A stretch of DNA of 64,000 nt from Chondrosia reniformis. Taxonomy: Eukaryota > Porifera > Demospongiae > Chondrillida > Chondrillidae. The position numbers were made by a program, and so were the translations under genes. The notes beneath the pieces were generated by a model. It saw nothing but the letters and a program-made list of their open reading frames with translations. It did not search any database and had not been told where the DNA came from. This document shows, in pieces, positions 22,331 through 33,905 of the stretch; positions within the stretch are counted from its first letter, which is position 1; each line of letters starts with the position of its first letter. The stretch is from the NCBI GenBank assembly GCA_947172415.1, contig OX359190.1, forward strand, positions 1,302,001 to 1,366,000, read 5' to 3'.

Positions 22331-22672
22331 CCAGAATATGGGTAGGTCCTTACACTTCAGAATATGGGTAGGTCCTTGCACTTCAGAATATGGGTAGGTC
22401 CTTGCACTTCAGAATATGGGTAGGTCCTTGCACTTCAGAATATGGGTAGGTCCTTGCACTTCAGAATATGGGTAGGTCCTCACACTTCAGAATATGGGTA
22501 GGTCCTTGCACTTCAGAATATGGGTAGGTCCTCACACTTCAGAATATGGGTAGGTCCTTACACTTCAGAATATGGGTAGGTCCTTACACTTCAGAATATG
22601 GGTAGGTCCTTACACTTCAGAATATGGGTAGGTCCTTACACTTGAGAATATGGTAGGTCCTTACACTTCTTA
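22331..22672 (+). repeat. 26-bp minisatellite, unit 2 (~13 copies)
   Basis: Expanded version of the array at 8701-8817, with unit ATATGGGTAGGTCCTTRCACTTCAGA. It starts at the CARD exon donor. Some copies carry TTGCACTTC or CTCACACTTC variants. Confidence 0.92.
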
Positions 22673-23017
22673 GTCCTTAGAAGTAACATTGTCAGCTAAT
22701 TTGGGTTGGAATTCCAGCCATTTTTCTTCATTTTTTCCTCTTCATGATGTTTGTCGGTGATTACTTGTGGTTTGATTGTCACTTTGATCTCACATGTGTG
22801 CTGTTATGTACCGTCTTCCTATATCTATTCTCTATTTATCATTTTACTGCATTAGGGAGATTAGCCTTTGAGATCAAGAAAATCAAGTGAGTTTTAAACA
22901 GATATTATATATATGTATAAGTACGTATAGGTTGCTATATGACAGATGTACAAAGTAATGTGTTCAATTTATAGTACCTATAACGTTTACATTGTCACCA
23001 TTTTGTATGATTCATAG
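22673..23017 (+). other. Intron text between relic CARD and linker exons, unit 2
   Basis: Non-coding, matching 40856-41127 of unit 3. It holds the broken mini-exon near 22856-22886. Nothing else is seen. Confidence 0.5.
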
Positions 23018-23502
23018 GATCCTGTGAACCAGACAAATCAAAACAAGCCATGGACACCAACCTACCAATGCCAGTTACACCAGTTGGTAAGGAGGAATGC
23101 AATTTACTTTACTTTGTTTGTGGATGCGTCACAAAACTCACATTCTCACATTCTTGAGACACACGCATTCATTTTCCAATGTATAGTATTACATTTGGTA
23201 TGTATAATATACATGTATCTGTAGCTGAGGACAGCTTGCAACAGAGAGTGACTATTGGCCAACTTCAAGATGTAGCTGATTCTGATGCTGTCACCAGGTG
23301 GAAACCAGTGTGCAGACGTTTAGGAGTGAGAAGGGATATCATTGCAGAGGCAGAAAAAGCTAGTTCAAACGATCCATCTGAAGCCTTTGTCACAGCCTTG
23401 GAGTCATGGCATGACGAACAAGGAGATAAAGCTACAGTTTCTGTCCTTGTTGAAGCACTGGAGAGGAGTGGATTTAATGAAGTGGCAAAATCACTCAAAT
23501 AG

Positions 23503-24339
23503 TACGTGTTAGGCTAATAATAATGCAGCTCCTAGATAGAAGGTTGACATTACAGTACCAATAAATACAATACAATACAACCAGTATCTTTTACTAATCT
23601 CTTTTTATATGACTATTTGGTAGATAATGAACCTGCAACCACTTAAATTACTTATTTCTTCTTATGCACAGTGTCCAAAACATACAGACCTGTATATACA
23701 TATGTCTATGATCATTGCATGAGATTATAGTATTCCCAGATACAGATGTAATGTATGTACATATATACGTATTTATTTCAATACTTTTATTTGTTTATAT
23801 ACGTAGGTTGCCTGCAGTGAAATGGATTTCAACATTGATCTTATCTTCGTAGATCCACTGTGTGTTCATGTGTACTTCATTAACCATTTTCACTATATAC
23901 ATTCACAAATTTGTATTAATACTGTCGTCAGTATAATTAAACAATTTTTTTTATCTTTTTTATAAAGTGTGTAATTTGTTGTTTTGAATAAGAAAGACTA
24001 CTCCATGTGTTTGCTCTATGTCAAAGCTGAGTAATCAGTAATCTTTGTACATCTCTCTGTTGGCATACGTCATTGGATGTAGGTGTCCATCGATCTAGCA
24101 ATTTTCCTTTGGGATCATCTGATTTGATATCTCTTCATTTATTAGATATATATAATTATAAGCACAGTTTTCAACTTTTAGTTTCAAATTGTTTGTAATT
24201 AATGCCCTTGATTAATAAGTTCGTAAGGCAGTGTATCCCTGCAGCAGTTTAAGGTCTTGATGTAACACTTGTGTTATCGCTTATCTATAGTGGCGAAAAT
24301 ACGTTTGTAATTAGTATCAAGTGTGTCAAGATAAAACAG
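23503..24339 (+). other. Spacer and CEP70-like promoter region, unit 2
   Basis: Matches 9544-10305 and 41612-42431. AATAAA-like signals follow the death-domain stop near 23560. The conserved TTTAAGGTCTTGATGTAACACTTGTG block precedes the CEP70-like ATG at 24340. No retained open frame. Confidence 0.5.
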
Positions 24340-25097
24340 ATGTCTCAACGTAGTTTAAAACATAAAATGGAGAAGTGCGACCACTGGTCCGTTGTCAATC
24401 ATCGATTAGAGGAAGCTGGCTACAGTTCAGTGAAGATCAAACCAGTCGACCTGAATAACCTTCCTTCAGAAGGTAGACTGACTACAAGTATTTTGTGTAT
24501 TTAGTGTGTAGCAAGTCCAATGAGGTATGAACCGCGCTTGTAATGTCTCTGAATACAGATGTTACCGTTTTGGACAGTTTGGCGGCTACCTCACTGCGTG
24601 CGACTGTGCTGTGCCTTCTGGACGATATCAGCACTGGTAATACATCCTTACTTGATAGAATACGCCAGAAAGACGCAGAGATTGAGCAACTGGTAGAGAA
24701 GGCGAATAAGCCGGAAATTTTATGTGAATCTTTACAAAAAGAGAGACCATGTATAAGGCAACGTGGAGAAGAGTATAACCCTGTTGATGTAAGTGTTAAC
24801 GAAGGTGATCAGTCAAAATTTGAGTATTTTTTCTGTTCCAAATTCCATATCAAATTTAGAGTTACTTTTTTGTAGCTTTGAATCCCACCTCTATGGTTGC
24901 CTAGGAAACACACCAATTCCAACTATCACAGTAGCTCTGTATGTACATACGTGTAGCTTGCCTAACAAGTTGTTTGTGAAGTGTTTGGTGTTTGATGTCA
25001 ATTCTTATGTGTAGGACTCAGTAGTGCAAGCCCTAAGGAGCAGAATTGCTGAGCTAGAATATTCTAATGTAAAATTAAAGCTTGATCTACAGAACAG
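24340..25097 (+). CDS. CEP70: CEP70-like gene, 5' three exons only (unit 2)
   Basis: Exons 24340-24472, 24559-24788 and 25015-25097, all open, with the same phases (1, 0, then 2 at the last donor) as unit 1. It differs by a few substitutions, such as LDRIRQKDAEIEQLVEKANKPE. The 3' part of the gene is absent, so the same truncated-passenger reading applies. Confidence 0.55.
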
Positions 25098-25234
25098 GTA
25101 AGTTGTTCTGTAACACCTGATAATATTGTAATGCAGGGCTGCATAGAGGGGGCTAGGATTGATTTTGTTCCCCCTCCCTAGACTTTTTGGAATATAGACA
25201 GCTTCGACACCCTCATTCCATTGCCCCCCTATAA

Positions 25235-25551
25235 TATATTCGCCTGTCTATAGTGGTCGCCTGTCTATAGTGGTCGCCTGTCTATAGTCGTCGCCTGTCT
25301 ATAGCGGTCGCCTGTCTATAGCGGTCGCCTGTCTATAGCGGTCGCCTGTCTATAGCGGTCGCCTGTCTATAGTGGTCGCCTGTCTATAGTGGTCGCCTGT
25401 CTATAGTGGTCGCCTGTCTATAGTGGTCGCCTGTCTATAGTGGCCGCCTGTCTATAGTGGTCGCCTGTCTATAGTGGTCGCCTGTCTATAGTGGTCGCCT
25501 GTCTATAGCGGTCGCCTGTCTATAGCGGTCGCCTGTCTATAGTGGTCACTA
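25235..25551 (+). repeat. 17-bp minisatellite, unit 2 (~18-19 copies)
   Basis: Mixture of CGCCTGTCTATAGTGGT and CGCCTGTCTATAGCGGT copies, at the CEP70-AGMO join. Confidence 0.92.
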
Positions 25552-25573
25552 CAAGCTTAACTGTTTCCTGCAG

Positions 25574-28115
25574 AGATTAATATCCTTTGGGCCGCCCATC
25601 AAGTTCATCATAGCAGTGAAGAGTACAACCTGAGTACTGCCCTCAGACAATCTTCATTACAAGGAGCCACTTCGTGGGTAAGTGGAAGAGATTTCCAATG
25701 CCAGTAGAGCATCAAGACACACTTAAATTCTTCTTTTTTATTTCAATAAGATGTTCTACATTCCCTTGGCGGTTGCCATTCCTCCGTCAGTGTACCTGGT
25801 CCACAGACAGTTCAACCTCCTCTACCAGTTCTGGATCCACACAGAACTGGTGGGCAAGCTAGGGCCGTTGGAGTGGATCCTCAACACTCCCTCGCACCAT
25901 CGGGTGCACCACGGACGCAATGCCTACTGCCTTGACAAGAACTATGGAGGCACTCTGATCATATTTGATCACATTTTTGGTCAGTCTCCATTTTATTTGT
26001 TACCCAAACTGTACTCTACTGGCTCTGATAGTATAGTAACTAGTGTAGCTTAAGTCAGTCACTGAAGAAGACCCCCAGGGTCAAAATTCCAATTCTAGAG
26101 AAACAAACTGCTTCTCTAGACACTCAAAAGACTAAAGATGAACCATCTCAAAGACAGTACCTATAATAGACTTAGTGGAGTCGCAATAGATTGTGATACC
26201 TGATGCTGATTCTTTTAGAATATTTCTTCTCTCTAACTTTTCCCTTCTCAGGCACCTTTGCTCCCGAGGACGAGCCAGTGGCTTATGGTCTAGTACATCC
26301 AGTGGAGTCCTTCAACACACTCTATGTTCAGTACTTTCACTACATACACATCTTAAAGACTGCTTGGAACATTGAGGGATTGAAAAACAAGCTTAAAGTG
26401 TTCTTTTATGGTCCAGGATGGTTTGAGGGAGGCGGAAGACTGGGGGACTCTGGTCTTGTGCCACAGGTCAGTGTCTCCACAAGTCACATCTCTCATATCT
26501 AGTATGGTAAACTTGTATGGTCTGATTTTTCAAAGGAAATATATTTGAAGTGGCCACTATCAGAGAGTACGGGAGTACTAAGTAGGAATAGTATATACTC
26601 TCTACACCACATAATATGTGTCTAAGTACTTAAGTGACCATCCTAGAGAGGTTACACTGTATTTCATAAGGCTCATTTAAACATCTGTGAAAGATTACTT
26701 GGGCAATCTCTGTCAGCTTGTCTTATGTATAGAATCACCACTAATTAGCCATGAGTGGAAACTAATTACTTTGGACAAAGATAATGAAGTATGTAGCCCC
26801 CCATACAAGTACTAGTCTTGCCTAGCCAGACCACCTCCATATATTTATATGATTGACCATCAGACAGTGCCTTGTAGGTGTGACTTCCTCACCTGGTTTT
26901 GTGAGGCCCAAATTTCTAGTAAAGGAATAATCCAATGAATAATAGTAGGAGACCTTAAATTGTATTCATTGGTATCATAATGTTATTCATTTGATGAACA
27001 ATTACCTTATATGGATGTCCTAAGGAATGTGGGACCTCACACAAAATCCAGTGCAGGATAACTGCTTGTGACCCTTATTAGCCCTCCTTTGTTACTACCT
27101 TGGTATCCATGGTGATGGTGATTGTGCAATGAGAGGCTAGACCTTGTATAGTTAATGGACCAGTTCTGATAAGTCAAGTTGACTACCTAATCTATCTGGT
27201 ATGAGGGGAGAACATGAATGGAGCATTGCTGTGGCAATTGTAACTCATTGGTGGAGCACTGGTGCATGTCCTGGTTCAATTCCCAGCAATTGCTCCTTAC
27301 CTGTAATTCCCCCAATTATGTATGATGTTTATCTGTAATTACTTGTGGTTTGCTTATCATGTGCTTTGATTACTCTCATGCATGTAGATCAAGTTTCCAG
27401 TCAAGAAGTATGATCCTGCTGTTCCAATGTGGATCAAAATGTGTACTGTCTGGTCCACTTTATGGTGGTCCTCTTCTCCTTCCAGTATTTGGGAGGTGTC
27501 AGGGGCAGACTGGACTACTTTGTGTCTCTTGGTCTGGTTGTGTTTCTCATGTACGCACTCACCTGTTTTGGAATGATATTTGATCATCAGTAAGTTAATT
27601 GTCCAATCAGGTGGGAGCATACCTTACTCTACATGCCAGCCCAGCCTTTCCACCATTTTCTAAGGTTTGATAGCCTGTGAATCATTATATGTTTACTATC
27701 ATTAGTCCCTTGTGGTTAGTGGGGAGAAAGTGTTTGATGGATACATACAATATTCTACACATGACAGCCCAACATTTCCACCATTTTCTCAAAGATTATT
27801 CCATCAAAAGATTGCCTGAATTGGTTTATTTCATATTTCATATAAACTCAAGATGTGTGTGGAGGGGTGATTGGAAAGATGCTGATGTTGTATACATCTA
27901 TTTTATTTATCTCTAGTAAACTGTCGCCGCTTCTGGAGTTGTTCAGACTAGTTGTCACAGTAGCAGGTGATTCACTGTGTGCATGGTATGGTGTGATGGT
28001 GGGCCTGCCGGCTGCCCTCCACTGGGGACTGAGGAGTGGGTGCATCATCTCCCTCCTAATCTGGATACGTGTCACAATGAAGAATGCTACCAGAGCAAAG
28101 ATCAAGACAATGTAG
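25574..28115 (+). pseudogene. AGMO: AGMO 3' part with frameshift, unit 2
   Basis: Exons 25574-25677, 25751-25979, 26252-26466, 27388-27589 and 27917-28115. The first three exons are as in unit 1 ([15 protein letters not shown]). Exon 4 is 202 nt against 200 in units 3 and 4 because of two extra A in GGATCAAAATGTG (near 27436), which shifts the frame after PMWI. The last exon reads open to KTM and TAG. The 5' third of the gene is absent, as in all units. Confidence 0.82.
27225..27296 (+). repeat. tRNA-derived SINE in AGMO intron, unit 2
   Basis: Same element and site as 13108-13178. The B box reads GGTTCAATTCCC here, nearer the consensus than in unit 1. Confidence 0.65.
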
Positions 28116-29029
28116 TAACTGAATACATTTTATTAAGCTAGCTAGGTGACTAAACAGTTCCTTATATACTGTATTGTATAGTTGCAGGTGAATGCATTCT
28201 TTATAATTATTTGTAATAGAAGGTTCATGGACATATGAATAAGATCGCCTTAGGACCTTTTCCATTTCCACCACTGAAACTGCCTGCATGCTCGGAATAG
28301 CGAGAATATGAAAATAGTGAGACTATAAGAAAATCGCAGCCATAGTCAAGGAATGCTGTTGCTGTTTTGCCATATGTACCTATATATACATATATGTACA
28401 TGTTGTACTCTTTCTCATGTGAGATTTTTACAATATTATGTGTTTAATTGTAACATTTTCAATCCAGTTACATATATAATTTATTATATGTATGTATAAT
28501 GTAATATTTAAATTTTAAATTGATTGAATGCAGAGTGTACTGTTCTAAGCAACCTCTGGGTCCACTTGCATGATTTTCTCCTTCTGATCATGTTTCCTTA
28601 TCTTCATACATCCAGACCAATATATTATAACCCTTCACAATTGCTCCAGGTGGACCTGGGGGACCATCTGACCTTGCTGGCACAGAAGTAGGTGTAATCC
28701 TTTGCAATTGGCACCAACCACACTTGCACCCTGCAGGGAAGAGAACAAATGAATAACATTATGATAACAATGAATACAATTTAAGGGTTCTCATAATGTT
28801 ATTCATTGGATTAGTACTTCCTCATTAAGATCCTGTGGAATGTATATAGACATCACAAAACCAGCTGTATACATATAGGATAGGATTCGTAGTATAACTA
28901 CTAGACCCCTCCCCCCCAACATGTTAGGCTCCACTGGCTGGAAAGACTACTATGTACTCCTACCTAATTCACCTGCAACACCATGCAGGTCCAACTAATG
29001 CTATAAATTATATATATGTGGCTAGCTAA
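28116..29029. other. AGMO 3' flank before CARD-coiled-coil gene
   Basis: Non-coding flank homologous to 46480-47500. It includes the palindromic repeat at 28746-28812. No exon seen. Confidence 0.6.
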
Positions 29030-29110
29030 ATACCGGAAGAGCATCCGAACCGCCATTTTGAGTGCTACACGCTGAGATCAAAGAGATTACCGCCGCTACA
29101 TATAGGCGTT
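29030..29110 (+). promoter_or_regulatory. Shared promoter block upstream of CARD-coiled-coil gene
   Basis: ATACCGGAAGAGCATCC, CCGCCATTTTGAGTGC and ACGCTGAGATCAAAGAG match the promoter blocks of the kelch units, but homology ends near 29112 and the sequence leads into an unrelated gene instead of a kelch exon. This suggests common regulation with the receptor genes. Confidence 0.6.
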
Positions 29111-29337
29111 GCTGTATTGCTCTGAGCCCTTGGAGAGTCAGAGGAAGAGAGGTGATTTATACGATTGACGCTTGTTCGTGTACCTTATTGCACAAGCCCG
29201 TAAACTGCTACTGAATGACTTCAATATCAGAAGCACTAACATTTGACCAGTTGAATGTGCATTTCTCACTTTTAATTACAATTTTGATACTTCCATACTA
29301 TACCTCACTTAATGTTGAACTGTATTTTTATACAGCA

Positions 29338-32300
29338 ATGGAAAGAAGTCCAGATGAGATCATTCAGTTTTTAGATAAGCTCAAGGAGAGTCACTTGAAG
29401 TATTGCAATGTGAAGAGTTTATCATATAGGCTAGAAAGAGAGCAAGTTATAAATGCAGCTCAGAAACAGCAATTAGAGAAATGTCAAAGTAATGCTGAAG
29501 CAAATAAGTTGTTTCATCAGTTTCTTTGTGAAGATCCAGCACCAGAAACACTCAAAGGTGCTGCTGAGGCACTTAAGAATGCTCCTGAGACTACTAACAT
29601 GAACAAGAGTTGTGCTAAGGCCACTGAAGAATTTCTAGGAATTGATCCTGCTCGGTTATTGGAATTGGAAGGTGTGTGTATACATAGTGTTATAAAATGT
29701 GAAATAATTTACAGAGACTATGAAAAGCTAAATTTGGTAGTTTACAGCTTTTTCATATACTTTTAGTAATTTAGTTGGGACATGACAGCCTGTATCCAAT
29801 GTATTTGGTTTAGTTTGTTATAGGCACATGTACATGTATATGTATTATATCATATGGAATGATACTTGGGGGGGAGGGCAAATTGACAAATTTCAAAATT
29901 TAGGGCAGAGGGCAATGTTATATACATAATATTAAGCTGTATTCGTATTAATTTTCCCAAGAGTCTAGGGGGGGGGGGGAAAATCAATTCTAGGGGGATC
30001 CCCTGGCCCCCTCTATGCTACACTGAATAGTTATACTGATAGTATGTCTCTTCCACTATAGAACCTCCTTCTGACCAGTCAGCTGTAGCAGTTGCTACCA
30101 AAGGTCAGAGTACATCAGCAGCAGTAACTGCTTTGGGTCGACCAGACTGGAAAAAGTTATTTGAAGCTTTTGATGAGATTGAAAGTATAAAGTCACATGA
30201 AATTAAAGAAACTTACAGAAAGACTATGACCAAGTTGTGCATTCTTTTGGACGAGATCACACCAGAGGAATTACGAGCCATCCGTGCTAGTTTACAAGCT
30301 GGGAAATGGCAATTGGGAATTAGCTTGGATGATATTATTGCTACAACTAAAGAATTGCAGACATATATTGAGCTCTGGACCACTCCACTAGATGTTCGCA
30401 TGATTGAGTATACGGAGGAAGCTATTGAAGATAAGAGGAAGAAGAAGAAACTGGTAGAAGCTCTAAAGGAACACAGAGATGAGTTGAAATCATTTTCAGA
30501 AAAGAGCCTGGAATGTTTAAAGGAGCAGAGAGTGAAACTTGCAAAAGGTACAAATGTAAGGTACATTGTTGTGGAGGTTTCCCTGAAGCCAGAAGAATAC
30601 CTCCTCAGGGAGTTACTCAGACTACGAGAATACCTGGAAAATAAGCTTCAAATTAAGCCACTTTTGTTTAAAGGATTCATTAGCAGCAGTATCTTGCTGA
30701 TCTTTCAGATCTTGTCTTCATCAGCCGTTCTTCTTGCCCCCTCACTACTCTCCCATCTCTCTGCCTTGAGAGATGACTACAGTGTAACAAAGATCCTGGT
30801 ACAAGACCATTTTGCTGTGGATGTATTGGAAGGGAAACTCTATTCACTTCTAACACTTCTTAAATCAAAGCTTACTGATGGAGAGAAAGCTCTCCTTAAG
30901 GAAAAAAAGGAAAATGAAAGATTAGAGAAAGTAAATCAGCCAACATTTATTATTAGTATTATTAGAGTGTCCAGTAAATGTGCAGGTAAATGTCAGCCAG
31001 TTCCAGTTAAGGGGCAAAGGGGTATTACCTGGACACGTATAAACCATTGCCACTTAAGGCTACCAGGCCACACTTCCCAGATGGTCACATATACACAAAT
31101 ACTAAATTTGGAGGCGGTCCATTATAGTTCAAGTACAGTTAGGGATGGAGGGTGATTTAAAGGGTGCATGTGAAATAATATGGATTATGTAGACGTATAC
31201 AGTAAAAGTATTAAGGATTATGTGTACGTATATTGAATATATGATATATACAGTGGAACCTCGTTCAGACCAACACGGTTAATAAGAATTTTCGCCTATA
31301 AGAACATTTTCAGTACCTTTTGGTTGGTTTCCGTAAAATGAATTTTCGGTTAATAAGAACCATTTACGCATCATAAAATAAATTCCTCATCTATAATACG
31401 AACTTACCATCGCTTCTCACTGACTAATTAGAACTGCGAAGTACAAGCCTACCTCGTTATCAACGATTTTGAAGAACAAGGTCAAGATCCTTCAGGCCTG
31501 TAAGAGTTCCGAATTCTCCAATTCTATCAAGAGAATGAGAACGGCTGCTTTCCCTGACATCAAAGACGTTCTTGTTATATGGCTCAGATACGTAAGATCA
31601 CAAAACTTGTAAATTACCGGCTGATTACATTGGCGATTATTATTGTATGTATATACAGTATACCATGTAGTTAATTATTATATTGCAAATTCTATTGCAC
31701 AATTTCTGACTAGAAGAACTAATGTATAGTCGTTCCCTTAAAGTTCTTTTTAACGAGGTTCCACTGTATATACAAGGGAGGAAGATACTTCCTGTAATTC
31801 ACAGTGCTGACATAGTTGTTTCGCTAGAGTTCTGTCTATATGGTTGTTTTAATATTATGTACATTGACACTGTAGATGGAGACTGCATTAATTAAAAAAA
31901 ATGAGGATAAGGAGGAGTTATATCACAATGCTCAGATTGAACTAGCAGCTATGAATACTAAGTTTTTAAATGAAAGAGCACAAGTAGAGACCCTTCAATC
32001 AAAGCTTACTGATAGTGAGGAAGCTCTCCTTAAGGAAAAAAAGGAAACTGAAAGACTAGAGAAAGTAAATCAGCCAACATTCATTACTTTATAGCTTAAT
32101 ACGTATACGTACTTGTTTTACCACACAGCCATGTTTTATAACTTATAAAATTGTACATTGACTTAGCTATTTGACCAAGATTTGTTGCAGAAGGTGATGT
32201 CTTTGGAGTCACAGCTCAAAGATAGTGAAAAGGTTCAAGAACAGTTGACCAAAGATAATAAATGGCTTGAAAAGGAAAATGAAGAACTCACAAGTCAGAA

Positions 32301-32858
32301 TGACCATGTGAGTGAGAGCAATCACTGGGAATCGAACCAAGGACAGCTGGTCATGATCGCTAGTGCTCTACCACTGAGCTACATGCAATTGCCACAGCAA
32401 TTCTATAGGCTATATACGTATATGTATAGTGAAACTTTACAATGATTACCTTTTGGTGTGACTTATTAATATTATAAAATTACTAGTTTGACACTGAAAC
32501 AGCTCAGGTTTGGTGAACTGTATATAATACATGTGTTATTTGACATTTATGAGAAACTGCATGTACTAATGATTAGAAGTAATTCATGTTTAACTGCATG
32601 ATGTTGATTTTATATGCCAGATAGACTTTATGTGTAATATGTTCTTATTTGTATACGTAGATGGAGACTACAATTAAAGAAAATGAGGATAAGTTGAAAA
32701 TTAAGGAGGAGTTATATCACAATGCTCAGATTGAACTAGCAGCTACGAATACTAAGTTTTTAAATGAAAGAGCACAAGTAGAGACCCTTCAATCAAAGCT
32801 TACTGATAGAGAGAAAGCTCTCCTTAAGGAAAAAAAGGAAAATGAAAGAGTAGAGAAA
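29338..32858 (+). CDS. CARD plus coiled-coil protein, 3' end missing
   Basis: Coding exons 29338-29671, 30062-30930, 31876-32064, 32191-32307 and 32661-32858, joined in phases 1, 0, 0, 0. The ATG follows a TTTTTATACAG acceptor. The first ~95 residues form a death-fold helical domain that aligns by eye with the CARDs of the kelch genes (NAEANKLFHQFL against KKEANKIFLKHL). A charged helical region follows (EAIEDKRKKKKLVEALKE), then an unrecognised stretch with a hydrophobic run (FKGFISSSILLIFQILSSSA), then coiled coil. Exons 31876-32064 and 32661-32858 are paralogous copies (both METxIK.NEDK...ELYHNAQIELAA), as is the end of exon 2. After the last exon the donor GTAAGT has no partner before the next unit begins, so the gene is 3'-truncated unless the intron is read through to a stop 12 codons on. 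CARD-coiled-coil order recalls CARD9/CARMA scaffolds, but that homology is not shown. Confidence 0.62.
29868..30030 (-). mobile_element. MITE with G/C-run arms in intron of CARD-coiled-coil gene
   Basis: GGGGGGAGGGCAAATTG... to CCCCTCTATGCTACACTG is the reverse of the element in the CEP70 intron at 43242-43396 (CAGGGCTGCATAGA...TGCAGCCCTG). It lies between exons 1 and 2 of the gene. Boundaries are approximate. Confidence 0.5.
31251..31766. mobile_element. Non-autonomous pogo/Tigger-like DNA transposon
   Basis: Inverted ends CAGTGGAACCTCGTT and AACGAGGTTCCACTG, flanked by TA on both sides (31249-31250 and 31767-31768), 516 bp long. The end sequence is typical of pogo/Tigger elements. Only short open frames inside, so no transposase. 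It lies in the intron between exons 2 and 3 of the CARD-coiled-coil gene. Confidence 0.85.
32308..32412 (-). repeat. tRNA-derived SINE, minus strand
   Basis: On the minus strand GTAGCTCAGTGGTAGAGCAC is a good A box and GGTTCGATTCCC a good B box, 32 bases apart. GCTGTGGCAATTG stands just upstream, as in the AGMO-intron SINEs. It begins at the donor of the 32191-32307 exon. A functional tRNA is unlikely: no acceptor stem pairs. Confidence 0.7.
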
Positions 32859-32994
32859 GTAAGTCAGTCACCATTCGATCATTACTGTATAGCCTAAAAC
32901 TTATTTTACTTGAGTACATGCAGCCATGTTTTAATAACTTATAAAATTGTACATTGACTTAGCTATTATTAACTGTTAAGTCTTCTTGTTCTTT

Positions 32995-33266
32995 TAACAC
33001 TTAAAGGATATATATAATATGTTACAGCAATCAATAAGTAATATTGTTTATTGTTTATGACAAATAAATAATATATACATATTTTCCAGTTCAATTATCA
33101 ATCATAAAGATAATAATAAGTTCACCCGAAGGTCCCCAGGACTGAGGCAGCGTTGCCTCGCTGGAGGGCCACAGACACCTGCTGCAGGATGAAGGCCCGT
33201 GATTGTGCTTCATTAGTGACCGCTCTGACTCGGCTGCCAATGTCAGCAAAAAAGTCCAGGGCATCA
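32995..33266 (-). mobile_element. 272-bp insertion with 11-bp target duplication, minus-strand coding tail
   Basis: TCTTGTTCTTT stands on both sides (32984-32994 and 33267-33277), in a shred of kelch-intron sequence. The minus strand carries the end of a coding frame (DDALDFFADIGSRVRAVTNE ... QRGNAASVLGTFG, stop), followed by a short AT-rich 3' tail with AATAAA-like text. This fits a 5'-truncated non-LTR retroelement; the protein family is not recognised with certainty. Confidence 0.55.
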
Positions 33267-33301
33267 TCTTGTTCTTTGTATTTAAAGTGAGAAAGTAGAG
33301 G

Positions 33302-33905
33302 CAGAAAATATCTAGTCAGGTCTTGTAGCGGATAATAGAAACTAGTTCAGTCTTTGAAATGCGTTAAACTCACCAGGTTGAAATAGTGGTATTACCCGAG
33401 AGTTCTCTAACAGACACACCTTTAGCTTTCAGAGACCCTTTCCCAAAGTCTCTTTATTTAGAATACTGCAACACATTTGGGTTATACAAAACCTCGCCCA
33501 AACTAGCTAGCAAAATGCAACCTTGATTCGTAGGCTTCTAAGGAACACATTAGAAAGCAAAGTACACCGCTCGTCCATATAGTGGCAGAATGTTTAACTT
33601 GTGCACGTTGAGGAGGTTCAGATTTAATAGACTATTAGACAGTAAACGCTGAAATGACTCTTTACATTCTGTTAAGTTGGACTTTGTACAAACAGACTGC
33701 ATGATTTACAGACTGTAACTCAAAGGTTTCTTGTAATAAACTGCATGCTACTGAAAACTTACATATCCGTGTGTGCTAATTTATAGAGAGTTTCCAAGCA
33801 GACACGCTTCAATCAGTGAATGTTTCTTATCTCAATTAGATCTTTCTTAGTGACTTCCTCACAGCTGGAGGAGGTCATTTTCTGAAATCCACCAATATCC
33901 CCAAA
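33302..33905 (+). other. Unit 3 upstream region (promoter block missing)
   Basis: Homology to the unit 2 leader resumes abruptly at GCAGAAAATATCTAGTC (33302), so the promoter block and first-exon ATG of the other units are absent. The 55-codon upstream frame is closed here (ATG CGT TAA). The text then follows the other units up to the kelch ATG. Whether unit 3 is still transcribed from its own promoter is unclear. Confidence 0.6.

Larger units (their letters stand above)
22046..23502 (+). pseudogene. Relic CARD, linker and death-domain exons, unit 2
   Basis: CARD exon 22046-22341 is degenerate: relative to unit 3 it has a deletion after ITDD that removes the QRINHA region, plus small indels. 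The mini-exon at 22856 reads GGA GAT TAG, a stop where unit 3 has CAG. Linker exon 23018-23086 and death-domain exon 23225-23502 are clean (EDSLQQRVTIGQLQDVAD to AKSLK). As in unit 1, the ZU5 exons that should precede them are missing. Confidence 0.75.

Noticed and set aside
30213-30566. 117-codon minus-strand frame
   Set aside because: Antisense of the CARD-coiled-coil exon 2; no independent support.
32308-32412. Functional tRNA gene on the minus strand
   Set aside because: A and B boxes are good but there is no paired acceptor stem, and relatives sit in introns of every unit, so it is a tRNA-derived SINE.
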